DNA of 64,000 bases from Bacillota bacterium (GTDB lineage Bacteria; Bacillota; Clostridia; Oscillospirales; Oscillospiraceae), in the NCBI GenBank assembly GCA_023459875.1, contig JAEWRY010000001.1, positions 62,001 through 126,000 on the forward strand, read 5' to 3'. Below are positions 1-7,499 of this stretch, piece after piece (positions within the stretch are counted from its first letter, which is position 1; every line of letters begins with the position of its first letter). Position numbers and translations under genes: made by a program. The notes under the pieces are model-generated. The model had not been told where the DNA came from and did no database searches. It saw only the letters and a list, made by a program, of their open reading frames with translations.

Positions 1-1403
1 ACAACCTGGTGGAAAAAGCTCTGGATCTGCCCGGCGAAACCATGAAAGCGGTGGAGGCTATTGCCGCGCGTTACGAAGAGGCTTACGATGTAGGGGACCG
101 GGAAACCCTGATCGCCGACAGCCGTTACCGTTTCATCGTCGGCGTGGTGGCCCTGGCGGTCACCAAGGGGTCGCCTGAAAACAGCCTGACCCTTTCGGAC
201 AGAATCGATAAGATCGTCACCCACCGTATTCTTGCCATTCCCATCTTTCTTTTCACCATGTTCTGCCTTTTTGCCCTCACCTTCGGCCCTCTGGGTTCCA
301 CCCTTTCAGACGCCATGGACACGCTGATCAACGGGTATTTTTCTCCCTGGGTAGGCGGTGCGCTCGCCGCTGCCGGAACGGCTCCCTGGGTAAGCAGCCT
401 CATCGTTGATGGAGTCATCCGCGGCGTCGGCGGGGTGCTCACCTTCCTTCCCCAGATCGCCCTGCTCTTCTTTTTCCTCTCCATTCTGGAAGATACCGGT
501 TATATGGCGAGAGCCGCGTTCATCATGGACCGGCTGCTGCGGCGGTTCGGGCTCTCGGGAAAAGCCTTTATCCCCATGCTCATGGGCTTCGGCTGCAGCG
601 TACCCGCCATCATGGGAGCGCGCACCATGGAAAACGAAAAGGACCGCCGCATGACTATCATGCTGATTCCGTTTATGTCCTGCTCGGCGCGGCTCACGGT
701 ATACGGTCTCATTTCCGCCGCCTTTTTCCCCAAGCATGCCGGTCTTGTGGTGTTCTCCCTCTATGTTCTGGGGCTTCTCTTCGCGGTGCTCTCGGGGCTA
801 ATCCTGCGCGGTACCCTTTTTAAAGGCAAGCCCGCCGCCTTTGTTCTGGAGTTACCCCCCTATCGGCTTCCCACCCTCAACAACTGCATTATGCACGTAT
901 GGGAACGGGTGCGGGGATTTCTGGTCAAGGCGGGCACTCTGATCCTCGCCATGAACGTCCTTCTTTGGTTCCTGCAGTCCTTCGGCGCCGGGTTCGCCAT
1001 GGTTTCCGATCCCTCCCGGTCCATTCTCGGCGCGATCGGCGGCGCCGTCGCACCGATTTTAAAACCCCTCGGCTTCGGTACGTGGCAGGCGGCGGTAGCT
1101 CTGCTCACCGGGCTGGTCGCTAAGGAGGCCGTGGTCTCCTCCATGAGCCTGTTTTACGGCTTTTCCACCCTGGAAGGCGGCGTCGCCATCGCCGCCGCTC
1201 TTTCCTCCACGTTCGCAACACCGGCGGCAGCTTACGCTTTTTTGGTGTTCGTGCTCCTCTATGTCCCCTGTATTGCCGCCATGGCCACCCTGTACCGGGA
1301 AATGGGCAGTCTCAAGTGGACCGCCTATTCAGTCCTCTGGCAGCTGGGCGCCGCATATTTAGGCTCCTTCCTGGCATACCATATCTATCTTTTCATTTTT
1401 TAA
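1..1403 (+). CDS. feoB: Ferrous iron transport protein B, C-terminal part
   Basis: This is the membrane part of FeoB, the GTP-driven Fe(II) importer of the cytoplasmic membrane. The reading frame is already open at base 1, so the N-terminal G domain lies outside the window and no start codon should be assigned here. The visible portion begins in the linker after the G domain and continues into a polytopic region with the two Gate motifs of the family. These can be read as GFGCSVPAIMGART followed by FMSCSARLTVYG near residues 195-235 of the visible part, and as GLVAKEAVVSSMS further on. The Cys in the first Gate motif is present. A small Cys-rich partner starts 16 bases downstream, as is common for feo operons in Clostridia. 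Confidence 0.95.
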   Translation, partial: NLVEKALDLPGETMKAVEAIAARYEEAYDVGDRETLIADSRYRFIVGVVALAVTKGSPENSLTLSDRIDKIVTHRILAIPIFLFTMFCLFALTFGPLGSTLSDAMDTLINGYFSPWVGGALAAAGTAPWVSSLIVDGVIRGVGGVLTFLPQIALLFFFLSILEDTGYMARAAFIMDRLLRRFGLSGKAFIPMLMGFGCSVPAIMGARTMENEKDRRMTIMLIPFMSCSARLTVYGLISAAFFPKHAGLVVFSLYVLGLLFAVLSGLILRGTLFKGKPAAFVLELPPYRLPTLNNCIMHVWERVRGFLVKAGTLILAMNVLLWFLQSFGAGFAMVSDPSRSILGAIGGAVAPILKPLGFGTWQAAVALLTGLVAKEAVVSSMSLFYGFSTLEGGVAIAAALSSTFATPAAAYAFLVFVLLYVPCIAAMATLYREMGSLKWTAYSVLWQLGAAYLGSFLAYHIYLFIF

Positions 1404-1419
1404 AGCCGGGAGGTTAACG

Positions 1420-1662
1420 ATGAATTACCTGATCTACGCCGCAGTCGCCGCACTTGTGATCTGGTCGGTGATCTGCCTTTGGCGGAATATCCGGCGGCAG
1501 CTAAGGGGAGACTGCGGCGGGTGCTGCGGCACATGCTCGAAAGAATGCTCTTCGCGAAGCGCCGGTCCCACCGGCTCATACTCCGACGCGTTTGAAAGAA
1601 AAAACAAGCCCGGCGGCGAGAGCGAAAAAACTGCTCATCCGGAAAAGGATGCGCAGAATTGA
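1420..1662 (+). CDS. FeoB-associated Cys-rich membrane protein
   Basis: An 80-residue protein with one N-terminal membrane segment (about residues 4-22), a basic stretch, a Cys-rich patch readable as CGGCCGTCSKEC, and a polar tail. This layout matches the FeoB-associated Cys-rich membrane proteins that follow feoB in many Firmicutes, and the gene lies 16 bases after feoB with the ribosome site GGGAGG. The Cys patch probably handles iron at the inner face of the membrane, but that role is an inference from the family context. Confidence 0.85.
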   Translation: MNYLIYAAVAALVIWSVICLWRNIRRQLRGDCGGCCGTCSKECSSRSAGPTGSYSDAFERKNKPGGESEKTAHPEKDAQN

Positions 1663-1670
1663 ATCACAAG

Positions 1671-1826
1671 GGTGGTGTCTCAAAGGCCATGAGACACCAC
1701 CCATTATCTTGTCATGCTGAAGCCGAAAGCAGAAGGATCTTCGCAGCCCACACATTTGGCTGTTAAGATCCTTCGCTTAACGCTCAGGATGACATTTTTA
1801 TCGGTTTTCTGTTTTGAGGCAGCCCC
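1671..1826 (-). repeat. MITE-like dispersed repeat, family 1, copy 1
   Basis: About 156 bp that is the reverse complement of a sequence found again at 13,165-13,323 and, shortened, at 48,513-48,589. Read on the minus strand it begins GGGGCTGCCTCAAA and ends in TTTGAGACACCACC, so its ends are imperfect inverted repeats. The terminal hairpin (1671-1702, arms GGTGGTGTCTCA and TGAGACACCACC) lies just behind the FeoB partner gene and could act in termination, though no T-run follows it on the plus strand. No protein is encoded. The rest of 1663-1917 holds only the leader of the sirtuin gene. Confidence 0.75.
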
Positions 1827-1917
1827 TTTTTCCAGGCTTTGACCTTTCGGCTGGTTTGTGATATGATTTTGATAATCCGTTTTCACACATTATTTACCGA
1901 ATATGGAGGTACTTAAT

Positions 1918-2646
1918 ATGGACGATAAGCAAGCCAAACTGCAGTCGAGCATCGATGCCGGCCAGAATATCGTTTTTTTTGGCGGTGCGGGCGTTTCCAC
2001 CGAGAGCGGCATCCCGGATTTTCGCAGCGTGGACGGTCTCTATCACCAGAAGTACCCATATCCCCCCGAAGTTATGCTGAGCCGTTCTTTTTTTGAAAAA
2101 CATCCGGAAGAGTTCTTCGCTTTTCACCGCGAAAAGCTGCTCTATCCCTCGGCAAAGCCCAACAAAGCCCATCTCAAGCTGGCGGAGATGGAGAAGGCCG
2201 GTAAGCTGAAGGCCGTGATCACCCAGAATATCGACGGTCTCCATCAGATGGCGGGAAGCCGGGAGGTACTTGAGCTTCACGGCTCGGTCCTGCGCAATTA
2301 CTGTGTCAAATGCGGGAAAAAATACCCGGTCTCCTTTGTGGCCAAGGGCCCGGGCGTACCGCGGTGCGACGTATGCGGAGGTGTGGTCCGCCCCGATGTC
2401 GTCCTCTATGAGGAGGCTCTGGACGGCGAGGTCATGAACAAGGCTCTTGATTACATCCGGAAGGCGGACATTCTCATCATCGGCGGTACCTCTCTGGTAG
2501 TTTACCCTGCCGCCGGTCTTGTCAACTATTATCGCGGCAATCATCTCATTCTCATCAACAAGTCCCCCACTTCTATGGACGCCATGGCCGATCTGGCCAT
2601 TTCCGGCCCAATCGGCGAGGTGCTGGGCGCCATCAAGGTGGAATAG
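1918..2646 (+). CDS. cobB: NAD-dependent protein deacylase (sirtuin)
   Basis: A 242-residue sirtuin. It removes acyl groups from lysines using NAD and releases nicotinamide and O-acyl-ADP-ribose. Visible family motifs are GAGVSTESGIPDFRS (residues 24-37), TQNIDGLHQ (102-110), the catalytic His in LHGS (residue 121), and a zinc site of Cys129/Cys132 and Cys150/Cys153. An in-frame ATG at 1903 overlaps the ribosome site GGAGGT (1905-1910), so the ATG at 1918, with proper spacing, is chosen. The next two genes process the nicotinamide this enzyme makes. Confidence 0.93.
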   Translation: MDDKQAKLQSSIDAGQNIVFFGGAGVSTESGIPDFRSVDGLYHQKYPYPPEVMLSRSFFEKHPEEFFAFHREKLLYPSAKPNKAHLKLAEMEKAGKLKAVITQNIDGLHQMAGSREVLELHGSVLRNYCVKCGKKYPVSFVAKGPGVPRCDVCGGVVRPDVVLYEEALDGEVMNKALDYIRKADILIIGGTSLVVYPAAGLVNYYRGNHLILINKSPTSMDAMADLAISGPIGEVLGAIKVE

Positions 2647-2749
2647 AACAGCCCTTTTCTGGCCTTTCGGGGAAAATGCCGCCAGATCCCTTGTCTTTTT
2701 CCCAGTAAAATCATATAATAAAAACAATTTTTGAAAGCGGTGCTGCCTC

Positions 2750-3286
2750 ATGAAACGGCTGCTCGTCGTGGTAGATTATCAGCGGGACTTTGTAGACGGC
2801 TCTCTCGGATTCCCCGGCGCGGAGAAGCTGGACGGGCTTATCGCTGAAAAGATTGCCGCTTATCGCGTATCCGGGGATGATGTGGTCTTTACACTGGACA
2901 CCCACGGGGCAGACTACGCCGCCACCCAGGAGGGGCGGAAGCTGCCCATTCCCCACTGCCTGGAAGGCAGCGGCGGATGGACCCTCTTCGGCAAAACGGG
3001 GGAAGCCCGGCAGGAAGGGGACATTTGTTTCCGAAAGCCTACCTTTCCTTCGCTGGAGCTTGCTAACTGGCTTGCGGGCCGGGAGTATAACCAGGTGGAG
3101 CTGGTGGGTCTGGTCTCCAATATCTGCGTCGTTTCCAACGCGGTCATGGCCAAGGCCGCCCTGCCCGAGGCGGAGATCGTAGTCGATACGGCCTGCACCG
3201 CCTCCTTCGATCCCGGCCTCCATGAAAAAACGCTGGATGTGCTGGAAGGACTTCAGATCACCGTCGTAAACCGCTCTTGCCTCTAG
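2750..3286 (+). CDS. pncA: Nicotinamidase (isochorismatase fold)
   Basis: A 178-residue hydrolase converting nicotinamide to nicotinate and ammonia in the cytosol. The catalytic triad of the fold is visible as Asp9 (VVDYQRDF), Lys96 (FRKPTF) and Cys126 (SNICVVSNAV). The metal site fits Asp50, His52 (TLDTHG) and His69 (IPHC). The gene lies between a sirtuin, which produces its substrate, and a nicotinate phosphoribosyltransferase, which consumes its product. That context makes the nicotinamidase assignment firmer than the fold alone. Confidence 0.92.
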   Translation: MKRLLVVVDYQRDFVDGSLGFPGAEKLDGLIAEKIAAYRVSGDDVVFTLDTHGADYAATQEGRKLPIPHCLEGSGGWTLFGKTGEARQEGDICFRKPTFPSLELANWLAGREYNQVELVGLVSNICVVSNAVMAKAALPEAEIVVDTACTASFDPGLHEKTLDVLEGLQITVVNRSCL

Positions 3287-3334
3287 CGGCCCCCTTCGGC
3301 TTCTCCTTCCACTTTCCCGAAAGGACAGATAATT

Positions 3335-4774
3335 ATGAGTACCTGCAACAACACCCTCCTTTGTGATTTTTACGAGCTCACGATGGGCAACGGCTACTTT
3401 CAGACCGGCAACAAGGATAAGATCTGTTATTTCGACGTGTTCTTCCGCAATGTGCCCGATGAGGGGGGCTTTGCCATTGCCGCCGGTTTGGAACAGGTCG
3501 TCAACTACATCCAGGAGCTTCGATTCACCGAGGGCGACATCGGCTTTCTTCGCTCCAAGGGAGTTTTCTGTGAAGAATTTCTCGCTTACCTCAGAACCTT
3601 CCGGTTTACCGGCGACCTTTGGGCGGTGCCCGAGGGCACTCCCATCTTCCCCGGCGAGCCTATCCTGACGGTCAGGGCTCCCGCCATAGAAGCCCAGTTT
3701 ATTGAGACCTTCATTCTCCTCACCCTCAACCACCAGTCCCTCATTGCCACCAAGAGTAGTCGCATCGTGAGAGCCGCCCAGGGTCGCCCAGTGTCCGAAT
3801 TCGGCTCCCGCAGGGCGCACGGGCCGGACGGCGCCGTGCTGGGCGCGCGCGCCTCCTACATCGCGGGCTGTTCCGGGACGGCCTGTACCCTGGCCGACCG
3901 GAAGTACGGCACCCCCGCGGGCGGGACCATGGCCCACTCCTGGGTGCAGATGTTCCCCGACGAGTACACCGCCTTCAAAACCTACTGCGAGACCTACCCG
4001 GAGAGCGCCACCCTCTTGGTGGACACCTACAACGTTCTCAAATCCGGCGTTCCCAACGCCATCCGCGCTTTTAAAGAGGTTCTCCTTCCCAGGGGGATCA
4101 CAAAATGCGCCATCCGGCTGGACTCGGGCGATCTCACCTATCTTTCCTGCAAAGCCAGAAAGATGCTCGATGACGCCGGATTCACCGAATGCAAAATCGT
4201 GGCGTCCAACTCCCTGGATGAATATATTATCCGGGATCTGCTTCTCCAAGGCGCCAAACTCGACTCCTTCGGGGTGGGCGAGCGACTCATCACCTCCAAG
4301 AGCGAACCGGTCTTCGGCGGCGTCTATAAGCTGTCCGCCGTGGAGGACGAAGCCGGGAATATCATCCCTAAAATTAAAATCAGCGAAAACGCCGCGAAGA
4401 TAACCAATCCCCATTTTAAAAAGGTTTACCGCATCTTTGAGAACGACAGCGGCAAAGCCATCGCGGACCTCATCTGCGTCCATGACGAAGTAATTGACGA
4501 GAGTAAGCCTCTGGATCTCTTCGACCCGGACGCTACCTGGAAGCGCAAGACCATCACCGACTTCACCGCAAGCGAGCTGTTAGTGCCCATTTTCCGGGCG
4601 GGGAAGCTGGTGTACAAGCAGCCCACCATAGAGGAAATGCGCGCGTGGTGCGCCAGGCAGATTGATCTCCAGTGGGACGAGGTCAAGCGTTTTGAAAATC
4701 CGCATAATTATTACGTCGATCTCTCCCGGAAGCTCTGGGACATCAAGCAGAAGCTGCTTAAGGAGCAGAGCTGA
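3335..4774 (+). CDS. pncB: Nicotinate phosphoribosyltransferase
   Basis: A 479-residue enzyme joining nicotinate to PRPP to give nicotinate mononucleotide, the entry to the Preiss-Handler route. The N-terminus (LLCDFYELTMGNGYF) and the EFGSRRAHGPDGAV segment, which holds the conserved RRAHG, are typical of the family. IRLDSGDL and SNSLDEY lie in the phosphoribosyl-binding half. The start ATG at 3335 follows the ribosome site GAAAGGA. It lies 48 bases after pncA and is probably cotranscribed with it. An intrinsic terminator follows at 4818. Confidence 0.95.
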   Translation: MSTCNNTLLCDFYELTMGNGYFQTGNKDKICYFDVFFRNVPDEGGFAIAAGLEQVVNYIQELRFTEGDIGFLRSKGVFCEEFLAYLRTFRFTGDLWAVPEGTPIFPGEPILTVRAPAIEAQFIETFILLTLNHQSLIATKSSRIVRAAQGRPVSEFGSRRAHGPDGAVLGARASYIAGCSGTACTLADRKYGTPAGGTMAHSWVQMFPDEYTAFKTYCETYPESATLLVDTYNVLKSGVPNAIRAFKEVLLPRGITKCAIRLDSGDLTYLSCKARKMLDDAGFTECKIVASNSLDEYIIRDLLLQGAKLDSFGVGERLITSKSEPVFGGVYKLSAVEDEAGNIIPKIKISENAAKITNPHFKKVYRIFENDSGKAIADLICVHDEVIDESKPLDLFDPDATWKRKTITDFTASELLVPIFRAGKLVYKQPTIEEMRAWCARQIDLQWDEVKRFENPHNYYVDLSRKLWDIKQKLLKEQS

Positions 4775-4817
4775 CAGTGTAAGCGGCTTTCTTATGAATT
4801 TTGCATATATCACAGGG

Positions 4818-4855
4818 AAAAAGGCGAAACCGTACGGTTTTGCCTTTTTCTTTTC
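4818..4855 (+). terminator. Intrinsic terminator after pncB
   Basis: A stem AAAAAGGCGAAACCG against CGGTTTTGCCTTTTT with a three-base loop and one bulge, followed by TTTTTCTTTTC. It separates the NAD salvage genes from dpaAB. Confidence 0.8.
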
Positions 4856-4918
4856 TGTTTTCGGGGGACACCTTTTTCCCGTTGTGAATATGATGGGGTA
4901 GGTAAAAGGGGGATGTCT

Positions 4919-5794
4919 ATGAGACAAGAAATGAATTTCTGGGTGATCGGCGGGGATATGCGCCAGCGGAAACTGGCAGAACTTCTCCGTGCCGACTGTC
5001 ACACCGTGCATACCTTTGCGCTGGAACGGGATCAGGATCCGGGCGAGGTCCCCGGAGAAGAAAGTCTCGCGGGCGCGGAACTGGCTCACTGCGTTGTGCT
5101 TCCGCTGCCTCTGACGGCGGATGACGAGTATCTTCTCAACACTCCGCTCAGCGCATCACCCCTCCCGCTCTCCCGGGTGCTGGACGCGCTGCGTCCCGGC
5201 CAGGTCGTCTGTGCGGGCAGGGTCACAAGCCGGGCAGCTATACTCGCCGCCGAAAGGAACCTGACGCTTTACGACTATTTTGCACGGGAAGAACTCGCCG
5301 TAGCAAATTCCATTCCCACCGTGGAAGGCGCCATTCAGATCGCCATGGAGGAACTACCCATCACCCTCCACAGCGCGCGGGTGCTGGTCATCGGCTGGGG
5401 ACGGCTCGGCAAGCTGCTGGCCTACCGGATATCCTCCCTGGGCGCGCGGGTCTCGGTATCCGCCCGGAAATACGCCGATCTGGCCTGGGCGAAAGCCTAT
5501 GGCTACGGAACCGAGCACACCGAACATCTGGAAGGCTGGCTGTGCAATTACGACCTTGTGATCAATACCGTTCCTTCCAGAATTTTAAACGCCCGCCTGC
5601 TTGCCGACCTCTCCCCCGGCTGTCTGGTCATCGACCTGGCCTCCCGGCCCGGCGGGGTGGACCTGGAAGCGGCGAAAAGCATAGGTACGCGGGTGATCTG
5701 GGCTCTTTCTCTTCCGGGAAAGGTGGCGCCGGTCTCCGCCGGAAAGTACATCAAAGACACTATCTATAATATTTTAGAGGAGGCAGGCCTGTGA
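4919..5794 (+). CDS. dpaA: Dipicolinate synthase subunit A
   Basis: A 291-residue protein (SpoVFA). With DpaB it oxidises dihydrodipicolinate to dipicolinic acid in the mother cell for loading into the spore core. It has an N-terminal DpaA domain (FWVIGGDMRQRKLAELL) and a central Rossmann motif readable as VLVIGWGRLGKLLA. ATGs occur at 4913 and 4919. The first abuts the ribosome site AAAGGGGG, so the second, six bases further, is the better start. The stop overlaps the start of dpaB, indicating translational coupling. A sigma-K or sigma-E promoter is expected upstream, but I could not place one with confidence. Confidence 0.94.
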   Translation: MRQEMNFWVIGGDMRQRKLAELLRADCHTVHTFALERDQDPGEVPGEESLAGAELAHCVVLPLPLTADDEYLLNTPLSASPLPLSRVLDALRPGQVVCAGRVTSRAAILAAERNLTLYDYFAREELAVANSIPTVEGAIQIAMEELPITLHSARVLVIGWGRLGKLLAYRISSLGARVSVSARKYADLAWAKAYGYGTEHTEHLEGWLCNYDLVINTVPSRILNARLLADLSPGCLVIDLASRPGGVDLEAAKSIGTRVIWALSLPGKVAPVSAGKYIKDTIYNILEEAGL

Positions 5795-6390
5795 CCGGCG
5801 AAATATTGCGCGTGGGATTCGCTTTCTGCGGCTCCTTCTGTACCTTGAGCAAGGCTCTTGACACGCTGGAGGCGGTGAGGGCCAGATACGGCGATATCTA
5901 TCCCATTGTCTCCGAACGGGTGGCATCCACCGACACCAGGTTCGGACCCGCCCATGAATTTATGCGGGAGATGGAGCGCATCTGCGGCAGGAGAGTCATC
6001 AGCACCATCAACGCCGCCGAGCCGATCGGTCCCCAGAAAATGCTGGATGTGCTGGTGATCGCTCCGTGCACCGGCAACACCCTGGCGAAGCTTGCCACAG
6101 GCTCCACCGACGGGGTGGTGACGCTTGCGGCCAAGGCCCATCTGCGAAACGGCAGGCCGGTTGTGATCGCCGTTTCCACCAACGACGGGCTGTCGGCTTC
6201 GGCAAGAAACATCGGCGAACTGCTGGTGCGGAAAAACTATTACTTTGTCCCCTTCCGGCAGGACGATCCGGCCGGCAAGGCTACTTCCCTCATGGCCGAT
6301 TTTTCCCTGATCCCCGACGCAATTGCGGCGGCGATGGAGGGCAGGCAGCTGCAGCCCATTCTGCTTGGTCCCGCGGCAGCCGGGGAATAA
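5791..6390 (+). CDS. dpaB: Dipicolinate synthase subunit B (flavoprotein)
   Basis: A 199-residue flavoprotein-fold subunit (SpoVFB) of dipicolinate synthase. The early GFAFCGSFCTL loop and the APCTGNTLAKLATGSTDGVV region match the FMN-binding fold of the family. It starts with GTG at 5791, four bases before the end of dpaA, after the ribosome site GAGGAGG. The two genes form a closed unit ending at the hairpin at 6401. Their presence shows that the host makes, or recently made, endospores. Confidence 0.94.
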   Translation: MTGEILRVGFAFCGSFCTLSKALDTLEAVRARYGDIYPIVSERVASTDTRFGPAHEFMREMERICGRRVISTINAAEPIGPQKMLDVLVIAPCTGNTLAKLATGSTDGVVTLAAKAHLRNGRPVVIAVSTNDGLSASARNIGELLVRKNYYFVPFRQDDPAGKATSLMADFSLIPDAIAAAMEGRQLQPILLGPAAAGE

Positions 6391-6400
6391 ACAATAAAAA

Positions 6401-6445
6401 GCGCCCCGGATTTCGGCCGTTTCTCCGAAACCCGGGGCGTTATCT
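6401..6445. terminator. Terminator hairpin between convergent dpaB and DMT gene
   Basis: Arms CGCCCCGG-TTTCGG and CCGAAA-CCGGGGCG with single bulges. It lies between the stops of two convergent genes and probably serves both. The T-run on the plus strand is weak (TTATCTTATG). On the minus strand the hairpin is followed by TTTTTATTG, which is better. Confidence 0.7.
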
Positions 6446-6475
6446 TATGTTATGCCTTAAATCCAGCGGAGTCTC

Positions 6476-7387
6476 TCAAACCGCGCTTTCCGCGTGTGAA
6501 ATCCGGGCATACAGCTTATCTCCCAGGTTATAAATGAGAACGCCGGTCAGGATCACGGCGCCCCCCGCGATTGTCGGCAGGTCCGGTTTTTCACCGGCCA
6601 GAAGAAAACCCAAAAGACTTGTGAGAAAAGGAGTGATAAACATATAATTACTGACCGAAGACGCCCGTTTAGCACGTTTAAACGCCTGCGCCCAGGCGGC
6701 GTAGGCCACCGCGCTGGAGAAAATTCCGAGGATCGCGATATAAAAAAGCTGGACAGGCGGAGCTCCGACAGCCTCCTGAACGGAGATGGGCAAGAACACG
6801 GCGAGCATTGCCGTTCCGGCGAAAATGCTGAAGGTGGATGCCTGCAGTCCGGAATAAGTCTTGGTCAGCTTTCTTTGAAGCAGGTTGTAGATGCTGAGCG
6901 AAAAAGCAGCTGCAAGCAGCCAGAGGACGCCGTGATTGAGTGAAAACGCATGGTTTAGCAGGGTAAGCACAACAACGCCTGAGAACTCCACCGCCGTCGC
7001 TGCCCACTGAAAGGGGCTCAGCTTTTCCCCGTAAAAAATCCGCGCCAGAAGGGCGGTAATCACCGGCACAGTGGCGATGATGACGCTGCTGGTGGCCGCC
7101 GTCACCGCTGCGCACCCCTGATTAAATACGATCATGTAGAGGAAAAACCCGAAAAAACCCGCGGCAAGAAACCATCTGAGGTCCTCCCTTTTTGGTACCT
7201 TTGTCTTTGCCGCGAGCATCATCACCACAAGAGCGCAGGATGCGGCAAAATAGCGCAGAAAGCCCAGGGAAAAAGGGGAGAAATAGTGGAGCGTGAGGCG
7301 GGTAAGCACATAGGCCAGCGACCAGAAAAATATGGTCGTCATCGCATAGGGATGAAAACTGTCCTTCCATTTCAAGCAAATCACCAC
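6476..7387 (-). CDS. EamA/DMT-family transporter
   Basis: A 303-residue polytopic membrane protein with about ten hydrophobic segments in two EamA repeats. The first runs from FFWSLAYVLTRLTL to FSGVVVLTLL and the second from GVLWLLAAAFSLSIYNLLQ to AGGAVILTGVLIYNLG. Such proteins export amino acids or related metabolites; the substrate here is unknown. The start is uncertain: GTG at 7387 is used, with no clear ribosome site. The gene is divergent from a MocR-type regulator, a frequent pairing in which the regulator controls the exporter. Confidence 0.85.
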   Translation of the reverse strand: MVICLKWKDSFHPYAMTTIFFWSLAYVLTRLTLHYFSPFSLGFLRYFAASCALVVMMLAAKTKVPKREDLRWFLAAGFFGFFLYMIVFNQGCAAVTAATSSVIIATVPVITALLARIFYGEKLSPFQWAATAVEFSGVVVLTLLNHAFSLNHGVLWLLAAAFSLSIYNLLQRKLTKTYSGLQASTFSIFAGTAMLAVFLPISVQEAVGAPPVQLFYIAILGIFSSAVAYAAWAQAFKRAKRASSVSNYMFITPFLTSLLGFLLAGEKPDLPTIAGGAVILTGVLIYNLGDKLYARISHAESAV

Positions 7388-7499
7388 GTATTTACAATAG
7401 TCTGTCAGTCTGTTAGTATTAAACCATAAAATACCGGTTTAATAAAGAACCGATTTTCCAAATAGTTTATTAAGCCGGTTGAAGATATGGGGTGACGCT
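7388..7499. promoter_or_regulatory. Divergent control region, DMT transporter and MocR regulator
   Basis: An AT-rich 112-bp gap with repeated CCGGTTT/AACCG-like words: AAACC near 7422, ACCGGTTTAAT near 7434, GAACCGATT near 7448 and AAGCCGG near 7473. The repetition of this word in direct and inverted orientation fits a MocR binding region, but no operator is proven. Confidence 0.4.

Noticed and set aside
1704..1886. Minus-strand 60-codon frame over repeat copy 1
   Set aside because: It is made mostly of repeat sequence, has no ribosome site, and the same stretch is not open in copy 2.
2711..4483. Long minus-strand frame antisense to pncA and pncB
   Set aside because: Antisense frames of this length are common in GC-rich genes here. 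The plus-strand genes are unambiguous.
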